NCBI GenBank assembly: GCA_023411035.1
Contig: JAEYPE010000076.1
Coordinates: forward strand, 1-21,230
From: Pseudomonadota bacterium
GTDB taxonomy: Bacteria > Pseudomonadota > Alphaproteobacteria > Azospirillales > Azospirillaceae
Reading direction: 5' to 3'
DNA length: 21,230 nucleotides
Shown here: positions 7,192-18,407 of the stretch, piece by piece
How the letters are laid out: each line of letters begins with the position of its first letter
How positions within the stretch are numbered: the first letter of the stretch is position 1
Program-made: the position numbers and the translations under genes
The notes under the pieces: generated by a model
What the model was told of the DNA's origin: nothing
What the model saw: the letters and a program-made list of their open reading frames with translations, nothing else
Database searches by the model: none

Positions 7192-8094
7192 ATGACGACG
7201 GCCCCAACATCGACCGAATCGCCGGACGGCTGGCTGGAAACGGTGGTCGTTCCGCGCACGAGCGACATCGGCGGTTTCGAGGTGCGGCGCGCCCTGCCCT
7301 CCGTCCGCAAGCGGATGGTCGGGCCGTTCGTCTTCCTGGACCAGATGGGGCCGGCCATCCTGAAGGCCGGGTCGGGCATCGACGTACGCCCCCACCCGCA
7401 CATCGGGCTGGCCACCGTCACCTATCTGTTCGACGGCGAGATCCTGCATCGGGACAGCCTGGGCACCGTCCTGCCGATTCGTCCGGGCGCCGTCAACTGG
7501 ATGACCGCCGGGCGCGGCATCGTCCATTCCGAACGCTCCGCCGCCGACGAGCGCGGGCACGACCGGCTGCTGTCGGGCATGCAGTCCTGGGTCGCCCTGC
7601 CCAAGACGCATGAGGAGACCGACCCCGCCTTCGTCCATCTTGGCGCCGACGAGTTGCCGGTGGTCGACGGCGAAGGCAAGCGGCTGCGCGTGGTGGCGGG
7701 CGCGGCCTACGGCGTGCGTTCCCCCATGGCCACGCTGTGGGACACGCTGTACGTCGATGCGGCGTTGGATGCCGGCGCGCGTCTGCCCATCGACCGGGAG
7801 ACGGAGGAGCGGGCGCTCTACATCGCGGACGGCACCATCACCATCCACGGCGACCGCTTCGAGGCCGGGCGGCTTCTGGTGCTGCGCCCCGGCGAGGCGG
7901 TGACGGTGGAGGCGGAAACGCCCGCGCGCCTGATCCTGCTGGGCGGGGCCGTGATGGATGGCCCCCGCCACATCTGGTGGAACTTCGTGTCGAGCAGCCA
8001 GGACCGCATCGAACAGGCCAAGGCCGAGTGGAAGGACGGCCGGTTCGACGCCGTTCCCGGCGAGACGGAGTTCATTCCGCTTCCGGAACGGTGA
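7192..8094 (+). CDS. Pirin family protein (cupin, quercetinase-like)
   Basis: Pirins are two-domain cupins that bind one metal; some act as quercetin dioxygenases and others as regulators, so the substrate is not predictable. The 300-aa product has the metal set RPHPHIG (His68, His70) and GRGIVHSE (His112, Glu114), with VTYLFDGEILHRDSLG and VNWMTAGRG between. The C-terminal cupin half includes LLGGAVMDGPRHIWWNFV near residue 250. The ATG at 7192 (MTTAPTS) was chosen because GGAGG sits 6 bases upstream; the frame is open to 7156 but unsupported there. Its last 23 bases overlap the end of the convergent moeA-PBP gene. The neighbouring FNR-type site at 6739 could also control it through read-through. 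Confidence 0.93.
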   Translation: MTTAPTSTESPDGWLETVVVPRTSDIGGFEVRRALPSVRKRMVGPFVFLDQMGPAILKAGSGIDVRPHPHIGLATVTYLFDGEILHRDSLGTVLPIRPGAVNWMTAGRGIVHSERSAADERGHDRLLSGMQSWVALPKTHEETDPAFVHLGADELPVVDGEGKRLRVVAGAAYGVRSPMATLWDTLYVDAALDAGARLPIDRETEERALYIADGTITIHGDRFEAGRLLVLRPGEAVTVEAETPARLILLGGAVMDGPRHIWWNFVSSSQDRIEQAKAEWKDGRFDAVPGETEFIPLPER

Positions 8095-10057
8095 AGCCCA
8101 GCGCCGTCAGCCTCTCCCGCACCGCCGGATCGGCCAGCGCGGCCAGGAAGCGCCGGACCGCGGGCCGCTCCCGGCGGTCGTTGGGAATCACGAAGTCGTA
8201 ATGCTCCGCCTGCAAGGGCAGGAAACCCAGCCCGTAGAGGGTGGCGACGCTTTCGATGGCGACGCCCCAGTCGGCGCGGCCCTGGGCCACCGCCACGGCC
8301 ACCGCGTTGTGGGACTTGGCCTGCGACCAGTAGCCGGTGGGTCGCGCGGCCCCCAGCAGCCGGTCGGTCAGGATGCGCGTGCCGCTGCCGGCGTTGCGGT
8401 TGACCAGGATGCAATCGGGCTCCTGCGCCGCCGCCAGCCCCGCGTCTTCCGCCGTTCTGCCTTCGAAACGGGCGTCGCCCTTGCGGAAGACGATGCCCTG
8501 AAGCCGGCGGTAGCCGGTCACGAGGCCCAGCGCCGGGGTCAGGAAGGGGCGGTTGTACTCCCCGCTTTTGGGGTCCATCAGATGGATGGCGGCGACGTCG
8601 CATTCGCCGCGCCGGGCGGCGGCGAGGCCGCCCATGGAGCCGACGTTCAACGCCTTGACCGTCAGCCCCTCCCCGACCAGTTGCCCGGTGATGGCGTCCA
8701 GCCCGACGCAATGGCTGCCGATCACGATCAGGTCGGCGGGGCGGGTGTCGCGCCCGATGCGCTGGACCGACACCGGGGTGCCGGCCTCCACCGCCTCCGC
8801 CTGCGGGTCGATGGCGATGAAGCCGTCCGCCGCGCTGAAGGCGGTCACCGCGCCGGAGCCCTTGGACAGCGGATAGGCGGCCAGCCCCTCCGCCCCGCGC
8901 ACCAGCGAGACCATCACATATTCGGTCCGGCCCCGTTCCGATCCCAGCCGCATCGGCAGCGTTGCGTCCACGCTTTCCTTGGCCGCGGGGGGCAGGCCGG
9001 CGAGCGCCCGCAGCACCGGGGCGACGAATTCATGGAAGGTGAACATGGCGGAGGTTGGGAAGCCCGGCAGGATCACCACCGGCTTGCCCTTCGTTACGGC
9101 CAGGCAAAGAGGCTTGCCGGGCTTCAGCGCCACGCCGTGCGCAACGATGCCGGGGTCGGTCAGGCGGCTGACGATGCGGTAGGACAGGTCACCCGCCCCC
9201 TTGGAGGTGCCGCCCGACAGCAGCAGCGCGTCGCAGGCCAGCCCCTGTTCCACCAGCGGGGCCAGTTCCGCCTCGTCGTCGCGCGCGATGCCCAGCCGGA
9301 CGGGTTCGCCGCCCAGTTCCTCCACCGCGGCGGCGAGGATGGCGGCGTTCGAGTCATAGACGGCGCCGGGCCGGATCGGCTCGCCGGGGGCGACGATCTC
9401 GTCGCCGGTCGAGAGAATCGCCACCCGCGGGCGGCGCACCACCGACACCTCCGCCCGCCCGGTGGCGGCCAGCACCCCGATCTCGCGGGAGGTCAGAACC
9501 TGCCCACGGCGCATCACCGTCTCGCCGCGCCCGATGTCCGAGCCGGCGGCGGCGACGAAGGCGCCGGGCACCACCGGCTTGCGGATCTCCACCAGAAGGG
9601 CGCCGCCCTCCTCCTGCGACTCAGGCCGCGACTCGGTGTGCTCCACCATCACCACGGCGTCGGCGCCGCGCGGCAGCATGCCGCCCGTGGCAAGCACGGT
9701 GGCCGTACCGGGGGCGACGGTGAGGGCGGGGACGCGCCCGGCGGACAGAACCTCCTCGTTCAGGCGCAGCACGACCGGCGTGTCCTCGCCCGCCTCCTGG
9801 GTGTCGGCGGCGCGCACCGCGAAGCCGTCCACCGAGGAGCGGTCGAATCCGGGAACGTCCACCTCCGCCACCACGTCGGCGGCCAGCACCCGGCCCAGCG
9901 CCGCACCCAGCGGCACCGTCTCCGCCCCCTTGGGCGTCAGGTCGAGATGGCGGCGGAAGCGCGCCTCGGCCTCGTCGCGGCCCACCACCTCCAGAAACTG
10001 CTCCTGCCGGGCCGCCCGGGCCACGAAACGCCGGATGTCCTGGTTGGACACGCCCAT
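8072..10057 (-). CDS. MoeA molybdopterin molybdotransferase fused to a PBP-like domain
   Basis: MoeA inserts molybdate into adenylylated molybdopterin to make Mo cofactor. Residues about 25-430 form a complete MoeA: FDRSSVDGFAVR at 71-82, STGDE at 216-220, the pterin-binding SGGTSKGAGD at 281-290, and KPGKPLCLA then VILPGFPTSAMF near 312-338. Residues about 440-655 form a periplasmic-binding-protein-like domain (PBP_like/COG1910 type), with LIVIGSHCVGLD, ALNVGSMGGLAA and NRNAGSGTR at 553-561. There is no signal peptide, so this half probably senses a small ligand, perhaps molybdate or tungstate, in the cytoplasm. The fusion architecture is known. The ATG at 10057 follows GAGGGGGG. It lies 20 bp after the second MoeA-like gene, so the two are surely one transcription unit. 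Confidence 0.93.
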   Translation of the reverse strand: MGVSNQDIRRFVARAARQEQFLEVVGRDEAEARFRRHLDLTPKGAETVPLGAALGRVLAADVVAEVDVPGFDRSSVDGFAVRAADTQEAGEDTPVVLRLNEEVLSAGRVPALTVAPGTATVLATGGMLPRGADAVVMVEHTESRPESQEEGGALLVEIRKPVVPGAFVAAAGSDIGRGETVMRRGQVLTSREIGVLAATGRAEVSVVRRPRVAILSTGDEIVAPGEPIRPGAVYDSNAAILAAAVEELGGEPVRLGIARDDEAELAPLVEQGLACDALLLSGGTSKGAGDLSYRIVSRLTDPGIVAHGVALKPGKPLCLAVTKGKPVVILPGFPTSAMFTFHEFVAPVLRALAGLPPAAKESVDATLPMRLGSERGRTEYVMVSLVRGAEGLAAYPLSKGSGAVTAFSAADGFIAIDPQAEAVEAGTPVSVQRIGRDTRPADLIVIGSHCVGLDAITGQLVGEGLTVKALNVGSMGGLAAARRGECDVAAIHLMDPKSGEYNRPFLTPALGLVTGYRRLQGIVFRKGDARFEGRTAEDAGLAAAQEPDCILVNRNAGSGTRILTDRLLGAARPTGYWSQAKSHNAVAVAVAQGRADWGVAIESVATLYGLGFLPLQAEHYDFVIPNDRRERPAVRRFLAALADPAVRERLTALGFTVPEAE

Positions 10058-10077
10058 CCCCCCTCGCTTGATGCCGT

Positions 10078-11310
10078 TCAGAGACTTGTACCGTCAAAAC
10101 AGCGCAGGGTCACGGTCGCCCCCGCCGGAACGCCCTCGCTTTCCGCCGGGATCACGACGAAGCCATCCGCCCGCACCGCACCGGCCAGACCGGGCCTGTG
10201 TGGGGAGGCCACCGGCTCCACCATGCCGTCCACCGTCCGGCGCACGCGGTACAGCTCCGTGCAGCCGATTTCCGAGACCATCTTGCGCGCCGCCACGGCC
10301 TCCACCGCCGGGTGGGGCAGCGCGGGGTTCCGCCCGGCCAGACGGCGCACGGCCCGCCCGGCCAGCAGTTCATAGGCCGTCAGACAGGCCATCGGCTCGC
10401 CGGGCAGCAGCAAGGCAGGAACCCCGCCGGCCCGCCCCAGCGCCGCCGAATCGCCGGGCCGCAGAGCCACGCCGTGCAGGGCAAGCTCCCCCGCGTCGGC
10501 CAGCGCCAGGGGGGCCACGTCGTCTTCCCCCACCCCGGTGCGCCCGGCGGAGATCAGCAGGTCGGCGCCGGGAGCCGCATAGGCGGCGGCCAGCGCGGCG
10601 CGGTCCGCGGGCAGCGGCCCCACCAGTTCCACCGCGCCACCGTCGCGCGCCACCAGCGCGGACAGCATCGCGCCCAGCGTTTCGGGTCCGGAACGAGGCC
10701 CGCCGGCCAGCACGATCCGCACCCGCGGGCGGGGGCCGATGAGCAAGGTCGCGATCTCCAGCGCCGCGAGCAGCCCGATATCCTGCGGGCGCAGCCGGTG
10801 CCCGGCCTCCAGCATCACGGTTCCGGCGCTCACGCCCTCGCCCCGCCGCTCCACCCCTTCGCCGGGGGCGGCGCTGCCCAGCGCCTCGACGAAACCGCCG
10901 TCGTTCTGAATCGCTTCCACCGGCAGAACCGCGTCGGTTCCCGGCGGCATCGGCTCGCCAGCCGCGACCGTCACGGCGCCCGGCAGCGGAACCGGGTTGT
11001 AGGAGCCGGCGCCCAGCGTGTCGCTGGAAGCCACGGCCACCCCGTCGCGGGCGGCGCGGTCGGCGGGCGGCCAGTCGCCCGGCGCGGTCACCGGCCCGGC
11101 GAGAACCGCGCCTTCCGCCAGGACGGGCGCGATGTCCGCCAGCGCGACGGCGCGCGGCGGCAGAGGAGCGGCGGCGGCGTCGATCCAGCCTTCCATGGCG
11201 GACAGGGCGGCGCGGCTGGGAAAGCCGCGCCCGCGGACATCCGGTGGCGTCGGTGAAGGCGCAGACCGCCCCCCGTTTCCGCTGTCGTGTCCGGCTCTGG
11301 CCGCGGTCAT
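10078..11310 (-). CDS. Divergent MoeA-like molybdopterin-binding protein
   Basis: A 410-aa protein with MoeA order: an N-terminal segment (FPSRAAL to VTAPGDWPPADRAARDG), a central MoCF_biosynth-like domain (about 195-325) and a C-terminal domain ending VTLRCFDGTSL. Key motifs are altered relative to the full MoeA next door. The DRS-S-DGFAVR motif is DRAARDGVAVA (84-94, Asp89 kept), STGDE is replaced by AGGPRSG (202-208), and SGGTSKGAGD reads SAGRTGVGEDD (255-265). PALLLPGEPMACL (298-310) remains. It could be a specialised or non-catalytic paralogue working with the MoeA-PBP fusion encoded 20 bp downstream. ATG at 11310 has a weak Shine-Dalgarno; no better start precedes the conserved region. 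It begins 31 bp after the diguanylate cyclase gene, which suggests co-transcription. Confidence 0.85.
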   Translation of the reverse strand: MTAARAGHDSGNGGRSAPSPTPPDVRGRGFPSRAALSAMEGWIDAAAAPLPPRAVALADIAPVLAEGAVLAGPVTAPGDWPPADRAARDGVAVASSDTLGAGSYNPVPLPGAVTVAAGEPMPPGTDAVLPVEAIQNDGGFVEALGSAAPGEGVERRGEGVSAGTVMLEAGHRLRPQDIGLLAALEIATLLIGPRPRVRIVLAGGPRSGPETLGAMLSALVARDGGAVELVGPLPADRAALAAAYAAPGADLLISAGRTGVGEDDVAPLALADAGELALHGVALRPGDSAALGRAGGVPALLLPGEPMACLTAYELLAGRAVRRLAGRNPALPHPAVEAVAARKMVSEIGCTELYRVRRTVDGMVEPVASPHRPGLAGAVRADGFVVIPAESEGVPAGATVTLRCFDGTSL

Positions 11311-11341
11311 GGCTGCACCCGTGATGCCTCAGGTCAGCCCC

Positions 11342-12265
11342 TTATACCGCAACCTCGACACCGCCGCTGCACGCACGGTCGCGGCCCGCGCGCTTTGCCT
11401 CGTAGAGCAGGCCGTCGGCAAGCTGGGTCAGCCGGTCCGGCGTGTCCTCCATCGTCGGACGGGCCGTGGCGACGCCCAGGCTGATGGTGACGTGGCCGGC
11501 GACGGGGGACACCGCATGGGGCAGGCCCCGTTCGGCCACCGCTTCGCGCAGGCGTTCGGCCACCAGGACCGCTCCGTCCTCGTCGGTTTCGGGCAGCAGG
11601 CAGACGAACTCCTCGCCGCCGTAGCGGGCGACCAGATCGCCCGGCCTCATCACCTGTTCGGCCAGGAGCTGCGCCACCGCGCGCAGGCATTCGTCGCCCG
11701 CCTGATGGCCGTAATGGTCGTTGTAGGGCTTGAACTGGTCCACATCGAGCATGATCAGCGACAGCGGAAGCTGCGCCCGCGCGCAGCGCCGCCATTCGCG
11801 CAGCAGCACCTCGTCGAAGCGGCGGCGGTTGGCGATGCCGGTGAGACCGTCGATGAAGGACAGGGTGCGCAGCAGGTCGGTCTGCCGCTTCAGCAGCAGA
11901 TGGTTGCGCACGCGGGCCTTCACGATGGGCGGGCTGATCGGCTTGGAGATGAAGTCGATGGCGCCGACCTCCAACCCATAGGTCTCGTCCTCCACCTCGC
12001 TCTTGGCCGAGATGAAGATGACCGGGATGTCGCGGGTGATCGGATCGGCCTTGATGCGGGAGCAGACCTCGTAACCGTCCATGCCCGGCATCATGATGTC
12101 CAGCAGGACGAGATCGGGCAGGCGCGCCTGCACCAGCTCCAGAGCCTTCGCCCCATCGGTCGCGAAATAGATGTCGTGCTCGTCCTTCAGGATGCGGCTC
12201 AGCACATGCACGTTGGACGGGATGTCGTCAACCACCAGGATTTTGGAGCGTGTGTCGGTCATCAT
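11342..12265 (-). CDS. PleD-like response regulator with GGDEF diguanylate cyclase domain
   Basis: This 307-aa cytoplasmic protein should make cyclic di-GMP from two GTP when phosphorylated. Residues 7-125 form a receiver: acidic pair Asp13-Asp14, phospho-acceptor Asp56 in LLDIMMPGMDG, Ser86 and Lys108. A helix leads to a GGDEF domain from about 131: DGLTGIANRR, LDVDQFKPYND with the metal Asp residues, and the active-site loop GGEEF at 216-220. The inhibitory site RPGD (207-210) sits five residues before it, so product feedback is expected. Two ATG codons in a row (12265 and 12262) follow AGGA by 4 and 7 bases; either may be used. It begins 20 bp after the hybrid kinase stop, so that kinase is the obvious phosphodonor. 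REC-GGDEF with one receiver differs from Caulobacter PleD, which has two. Confidence 0.95.
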   Translation of the reverse strand: MMTDTRSKILVVDDIPSNVHVLSRILKDEHDIYFATDGAKALELVQARLPDLVLLDIMMPGMDGYEVCSRIKADPITRDIPVIFISAKSEVEDETYGLEVGAIDFISKPISPPIVKARVRNHLLLKRQTDLLRTLSFIDGLTGIANRRRFDEVLLREWRRCARAQLPLSLIMLDVDQFKPYNDHYGHQAGDECLRAVAQLLAEQVMRPGDLVARYGGEEFVCLLPETDEDGAVLVAERLREAVAERGLPHAVSPVAGHVTISLGVATARPTMEDTPDRLTQLADGLLYEAKRAGRDRACSGGVEVAV

Positions 12266-12285
12266 CTGTTCCTGGGGCGAGCGGG

Positions 12286-16080
<3,795 letters not shown>

Positions 16081-16200
16081 CACCGGTGTCCGCCAAGTCC
16101 GGCGCACGCCGGAGGAGAGAATGTTGCCGTGCATGGGGATTATGGCGTTCAGACGACGCGATCCGCAAGAGACTTGAGACGGGGCGGCCCACCCTCCTTC

Positions 16201-16239
16201 ACGGCGCCCTGGCACGGCGCCCTGGCACGGCGCCCTGGC
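16201..16239. repeat. Three perfect tandem copies of a 13-bp unit
   Basis: The unit ACGGCGCCCTGGC occurs at 16201-16213, 16214-16226 and 16227-16239 without mismatch. Each copy contains the palindrome GGCGCC, so the array can also fold. It lies about 120-160 bases upstream of the kinase start. It could be replication slippage or a set of operator half-sites with just over one helical turn of spacing. Confidence 0.9.
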
Positions 16240-16589
16240 GGCATCTTCGCGTTTCGACGCTCACCGGTGGATACCGCGCCGGCGCGGCCCGTGCTGCCTC
16301 CATTGAAGCAAGCGCCATGCCGTACCGGAGGTGGTCGCCCGCCGGGGGCAACCCGATGGAGGCAATCCGTCCGGCATCCCCGACCGGGGTGCCGGGGCGG
16401 TGGCTCCTCGCGGACGGGAAGGCCACGCATCCCGCGCCGCACCACGCCGCATGGGGCACCCCGTCCGCACCCACAATCGTCACAAATGCCACAGGCCCGC
16501 GGCGGTCCGGACATTCCGCCCGGCTGAACCGGCGCGGCGGGAGCATGACCGGGTTAGTACGGAATTCCGGCGGGGCAAAAGGGCCTGCG

Positions 16590-16610
16590 ATCCCGTTGCG
16601 GAAACGGGAT
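16590..16610 (+). other. Perfect 8-bp hairpin upstream of the glycosyltransferase
   Basis: ATCCCGTT and AACGGGAT pair perfectly around the 5-base loop GCGGA. No T run follows on either strand, so it does not look like a terminator. It may be an operator or a leader-RNA stem for the gene starting at 16725. Confidence 0.45.
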
Positions 16611-16724
16611 GCCGGCGGTACCGCGCCGGTGTCGCCCGAAGAATGCGTCCTCGCCCGAAGGGGTTCGTCCTATGGAAATCAGGGAGACGGGGGCGCGACC
16701 GGAGACGGTGACGGGAGAAGGTTC

Positions 16725-17798
16725 ATGCAGCATGCCGCTGCCGGGACCCCGCGGTTGTCCGTGGTGGTTCCCTGCTACAACGAGGCCGAGGGGATCGGCG
16801 AATTGCACCGCCGGGTGTCCGCGGCCTGCCGCGCCGAGGTCGGGGAGGGCTATGAGCTGATCCTGGTGGACGACGGGTCGCGGGACGGCACCTGGGGCCG
16901 CATCGCCGAACTGGTGCGCGGCGATCCGGCGGTGACGGGGGTGCGGCTGTCGCGCAACCACGGGCACCAGTTGGCGTTGACCGCCGGCCTGCATGTCTGC
17001 CGGGGGGAGCGCATCCTGATCATCGACGCCGACCTCCAGGACCCGCCGGAGCTTCTGGGCACCATGATGGCCCGCATGGACGCCGGGGCCGACGTGGTCT
17101 ACGGCACCCGCCAGGCCCGCGACGGCGAGACCTGGTTCAAGAAGGGCACCGCGGCCTTGTTCTACCGGCTGCTCGACCGGCTGGTGGACATCGAGATCCC
17201 CAAGGACACCGGCGATTTCCGCCTGATGAGCCGCCGCGCGCTGGAGGTGCTGAACGCCATGCCGGAGCAGCACCGCTTCATCCGCGGCATGGTGAGCTGG
17301 ATCGGGCTGAAGCAGGAACCGCTGCCCTACGACCGGCAGGCCCGCGCCGTCGGCACGACGAAGTACCCGCTGGGCAAGATGGTCCGCTTCGCGGTGGACG
17401 CCATCACCAGCTTTTCCATCAAGCCGCTGCGCGCCGCCTCCTACATCGGCTTCTTCTTCGCGGTGTGCGCGGTGGTGGCGCTGGGTTACGCGCTGGTGAG
17501 CTGGGCGCAGCACGCGACGGTTCCCGGCTGGACCAGCGTGATGGTCGTCTCGCTGGTGCTGGGCAGCACGCAGCTTCTGATCCTGGGCGTGCTGGGCGAG
17601 TATCTCGGGCGCCTCTACATGGAGACCAAGCACCGGCCCCTGTTCGTGGTGGACCGCATCGCCCGCCATCCGGACGCCGCCGCCGCCGTTGAAGCCGGGA
17701 GCGGCGGGCAAACCGCGCCGGCCCCCGCCGAGGCCCATCCGGGAACCGGCATCGCCGCGGCGGCGGGCGCCTTCTCGCGCATCGAGGCCAACGGTTGA
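16725..17798 (+). CDS. GtrB/DPM1-like family 2 glycosyltransferase
   Basis: This 357-aa membrane-anchored enzyme probably moves a sugar from a nucleotide donor to undecaprenyl phosphate, giving a lipid-linked donor for surface glycans. The GT-A domain shows SVVVPCYNEAEGI (12-24), LVDDGSRDGT (47-56), the metal-binding DADLQDPPE (101-109) and DTGDFRLMSRRA (161-172). Two transmembrane helices, about 238-260 and 272-294, are followed by GEYLGRLYMETKHRP, typical of the GtrB/YfdH/ArnC-like group. The C-terminal Ala/Pro-rich tail looks disordered. ATG at 16725 has GGGAG 7 bases upstream; the much longer open frame to 16086 is unsupported. It overlaps the GtrA-like gene by 4 bases, so the two are translationally coupled. 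Confidence 0.94.
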   Translation: MQHAAAGTPRLSVVVPCYNEAEGIGELHRRVSAACRAEVGEGYELILVDDGSRDGTWGRIAELVRGDPAVTGVRLSRNHGHQLALTAGLHVCRGERILIIDADLQDPPELLGTMMARMDAGADVVYGTRQARDGETWFKKGTAALFYRLLDRLVDIEIPKDTGDFRLMSRRALEVLNAMPEQHRFIRGMVSWIGLKQEPLPYDRQARAVGTTKYPLGKMVRFAVDAITSFSIKPLRAASYIGFFFAVCAVVALGYALVSWAQHATVPGWTSVMVVSLVLGSTQLLILGVLGEYLGRLYMETKHRPLFVVDRIARHPDAAAAVEAGSGGQTAPAPAEAHPGTGIAAAAGAFSRIEANG

Positions 17799-18232
17799 GG
17801 AGCGCGGAAGGCCGGAGGAGAGCCGTTCCCTGGACGGCCATCCGCTTCGCGGCGGTCGGGCTGCTGAACACCGGGGTGGATTTCGCCCTGTTCCTGGCAC
17901 TGGTGTCGCTGGCCGGGGCACCCGTGCTTGGCGCCAACGCCGCGGGGTACGGCGCCGGGGTGCTGTGCAGCTTCCTGCTGAACCGGAGCTGGACCTTCCG
18001 CCTGCGCCGGGAGGCGGCACCCATGGCCCGCCGCCTGCCCCTGTTCCTGGCCTTCAACCTCGTCGGGCTGGGACTGTCAACGCTGGTGGTCGGGTTGCTG
18101 GTTCCCGCCCTGCCGCCCCTGGCCGCCAAGATCGCGGCGACCGCCGTCACCTTCGCCTGGAACTACTGGTCCAGCCGGCGCTTCGTCTTCGCTTCCCCCG
18201 CCCCGAATCCCGCCCCGAATCACACGGTTTGA
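17795..18232 (+). CDS. GtrA family membrane protein (probable lipid-linked sugar flippase)
   Basis: GtrA proteins are thought to flip undecaprenyl-phosphate-linked sugar across the inner membrane for glycan modification. The 145-aa product has four hydrophobic segments at about 15-37, 43-63, 79-103 and 107-125. The family signatures are FAAVGLLNTGVDF (18-30), SFLLNRSWTF (59-68) and TFAWNYWSSRRFVF (119-132). The start is taken as TTG at 17795: it overlaps the upstream stop as TTGA and has GAGG 7 bases upstream. The next in-frame ATG (residue 77) would remove two membrane segments. The preceding gene supplies the matching GtrB-like transferase; no third, GtrC-like, transferase is visible nearby. 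Confidence 0.92.
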   Translation: MRSAEGRRRAVPWTAIRFAAVGLLNTGVDFALFLALVSLAGAPVLGANAAGYGAGVLCSFLLNRSWTFRLRREAAPMARRLPLFLAFNLVGLGLSTLVVGLLVPALPPLAAKIAATAVTFAWNYWSSRRFVFASPAPNPAPNHTV

Positions 18233-18276
18233 GCCGACCGGCCGAAGGGTGACGGCGCTTTGCCGCAACGGCGAAC

Positions 18277-18305
18277 CTTGACCGCCGGGTGGCCTACCCC
18301 AATCT
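18277..18305 (+). promoter_or_regulatory. Heat-shock (RpoH-type) or housekeeping promoter of hsp20
   Basis: CTTGAC (18277-18282) is followed, after 14 bases, by CCCCAATCT (18297-18305). This is close to the sigma-32 pattern CTTGAA...CCCCATNT, with one extra A; read as sigma-70 it is CTTGAC-N17-CAATCT. A start near 18312 would give a leader of about 95 bases ending at the GTG at 18408. That length suits the thermometer hairpin downstream. Confidence 0.55.
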
Positions 18306-18373
18306 ATGACGGAGCGGCGCCGATCCTCCCCTTTCGGGCCGCCAGCCAGCCGGGCGCCGGAAACGGGCCCAAT

Positions 18374-18406
18374 GTGCAACTCGCTCGCGTCTCGAGGAGG
18401 ATGCGC
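18374..18406 (+). promoter_or_regulatory. ROSE-like RNA thermometer over the hsp20 Shine-Dalgarno
   Basis: The leader folds into one hairpin ending two bases before the GTG start. GTGCA (18374-18378) pairs with TGCGC (18402-18406). After a small internal loop, CTC (18380-18382) pairs with GAG (18397-18399), G18383 is bulged, and CTCG (18384-18387) pairs with CGAG (18393-18396) around a 5-base loop. TCGCT (18381-18385) is thus opposite AGGA with a bulged G, exactly the U(U/C)GCU-AGGA arrangement of ROSE elements. Six of the seven bases of GAGGAGG are paired. A second, upstream pairing of CGGCGCC (18315-18321) with GGCGCCG (18353-18359) is possible. ROSE elements are known in front of rhizobial small heat-shock genes. 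Melting on heating is inferred. Confidence 0.78.
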
Positions 18407-18407
18407 C

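Larger units (their letters stand above)
16081..16724. other. Non-coding divergent intergenic region
   Basis: These 644 bases separate the minus-strand kinase from the plus-strand glycosyltransferase. Frames are open on both strands, but their translations are Arg/Pro/Gly/Ala-rich, have no recognisable domain and lack convincing starts, so I call none. The region must hold promoters for both genes, though I see no clear -35/-10 pair. It contains the 13-bp triple repeat at 16201-16239, the hairpin at 16590-16610 and a near-repeat TCGCCCGAAG around 16632 and 16652. Confidence 0.6.

Noticed and set aside
7958..10375. 805-codon plus-strand open frame
   Set aside because: It overlaps both MoeA-type genes in antisense and has low-complexity content; the MoeA motifs are on the other strand.
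16086..16724. 213-codon N-terminal extension of the GtrB-like protein
   Set aside because: The translation has no domain, and a good Shine-Dalgarno and ATG at 16725 match the family start.
18306..18407. ATG start for hsp20 at 18306
   Set aside because: It would lie in the -10 region of the proposed promoter and has no ribosome site; GTG at 18408 has GAGGAGG at ideal spacing.
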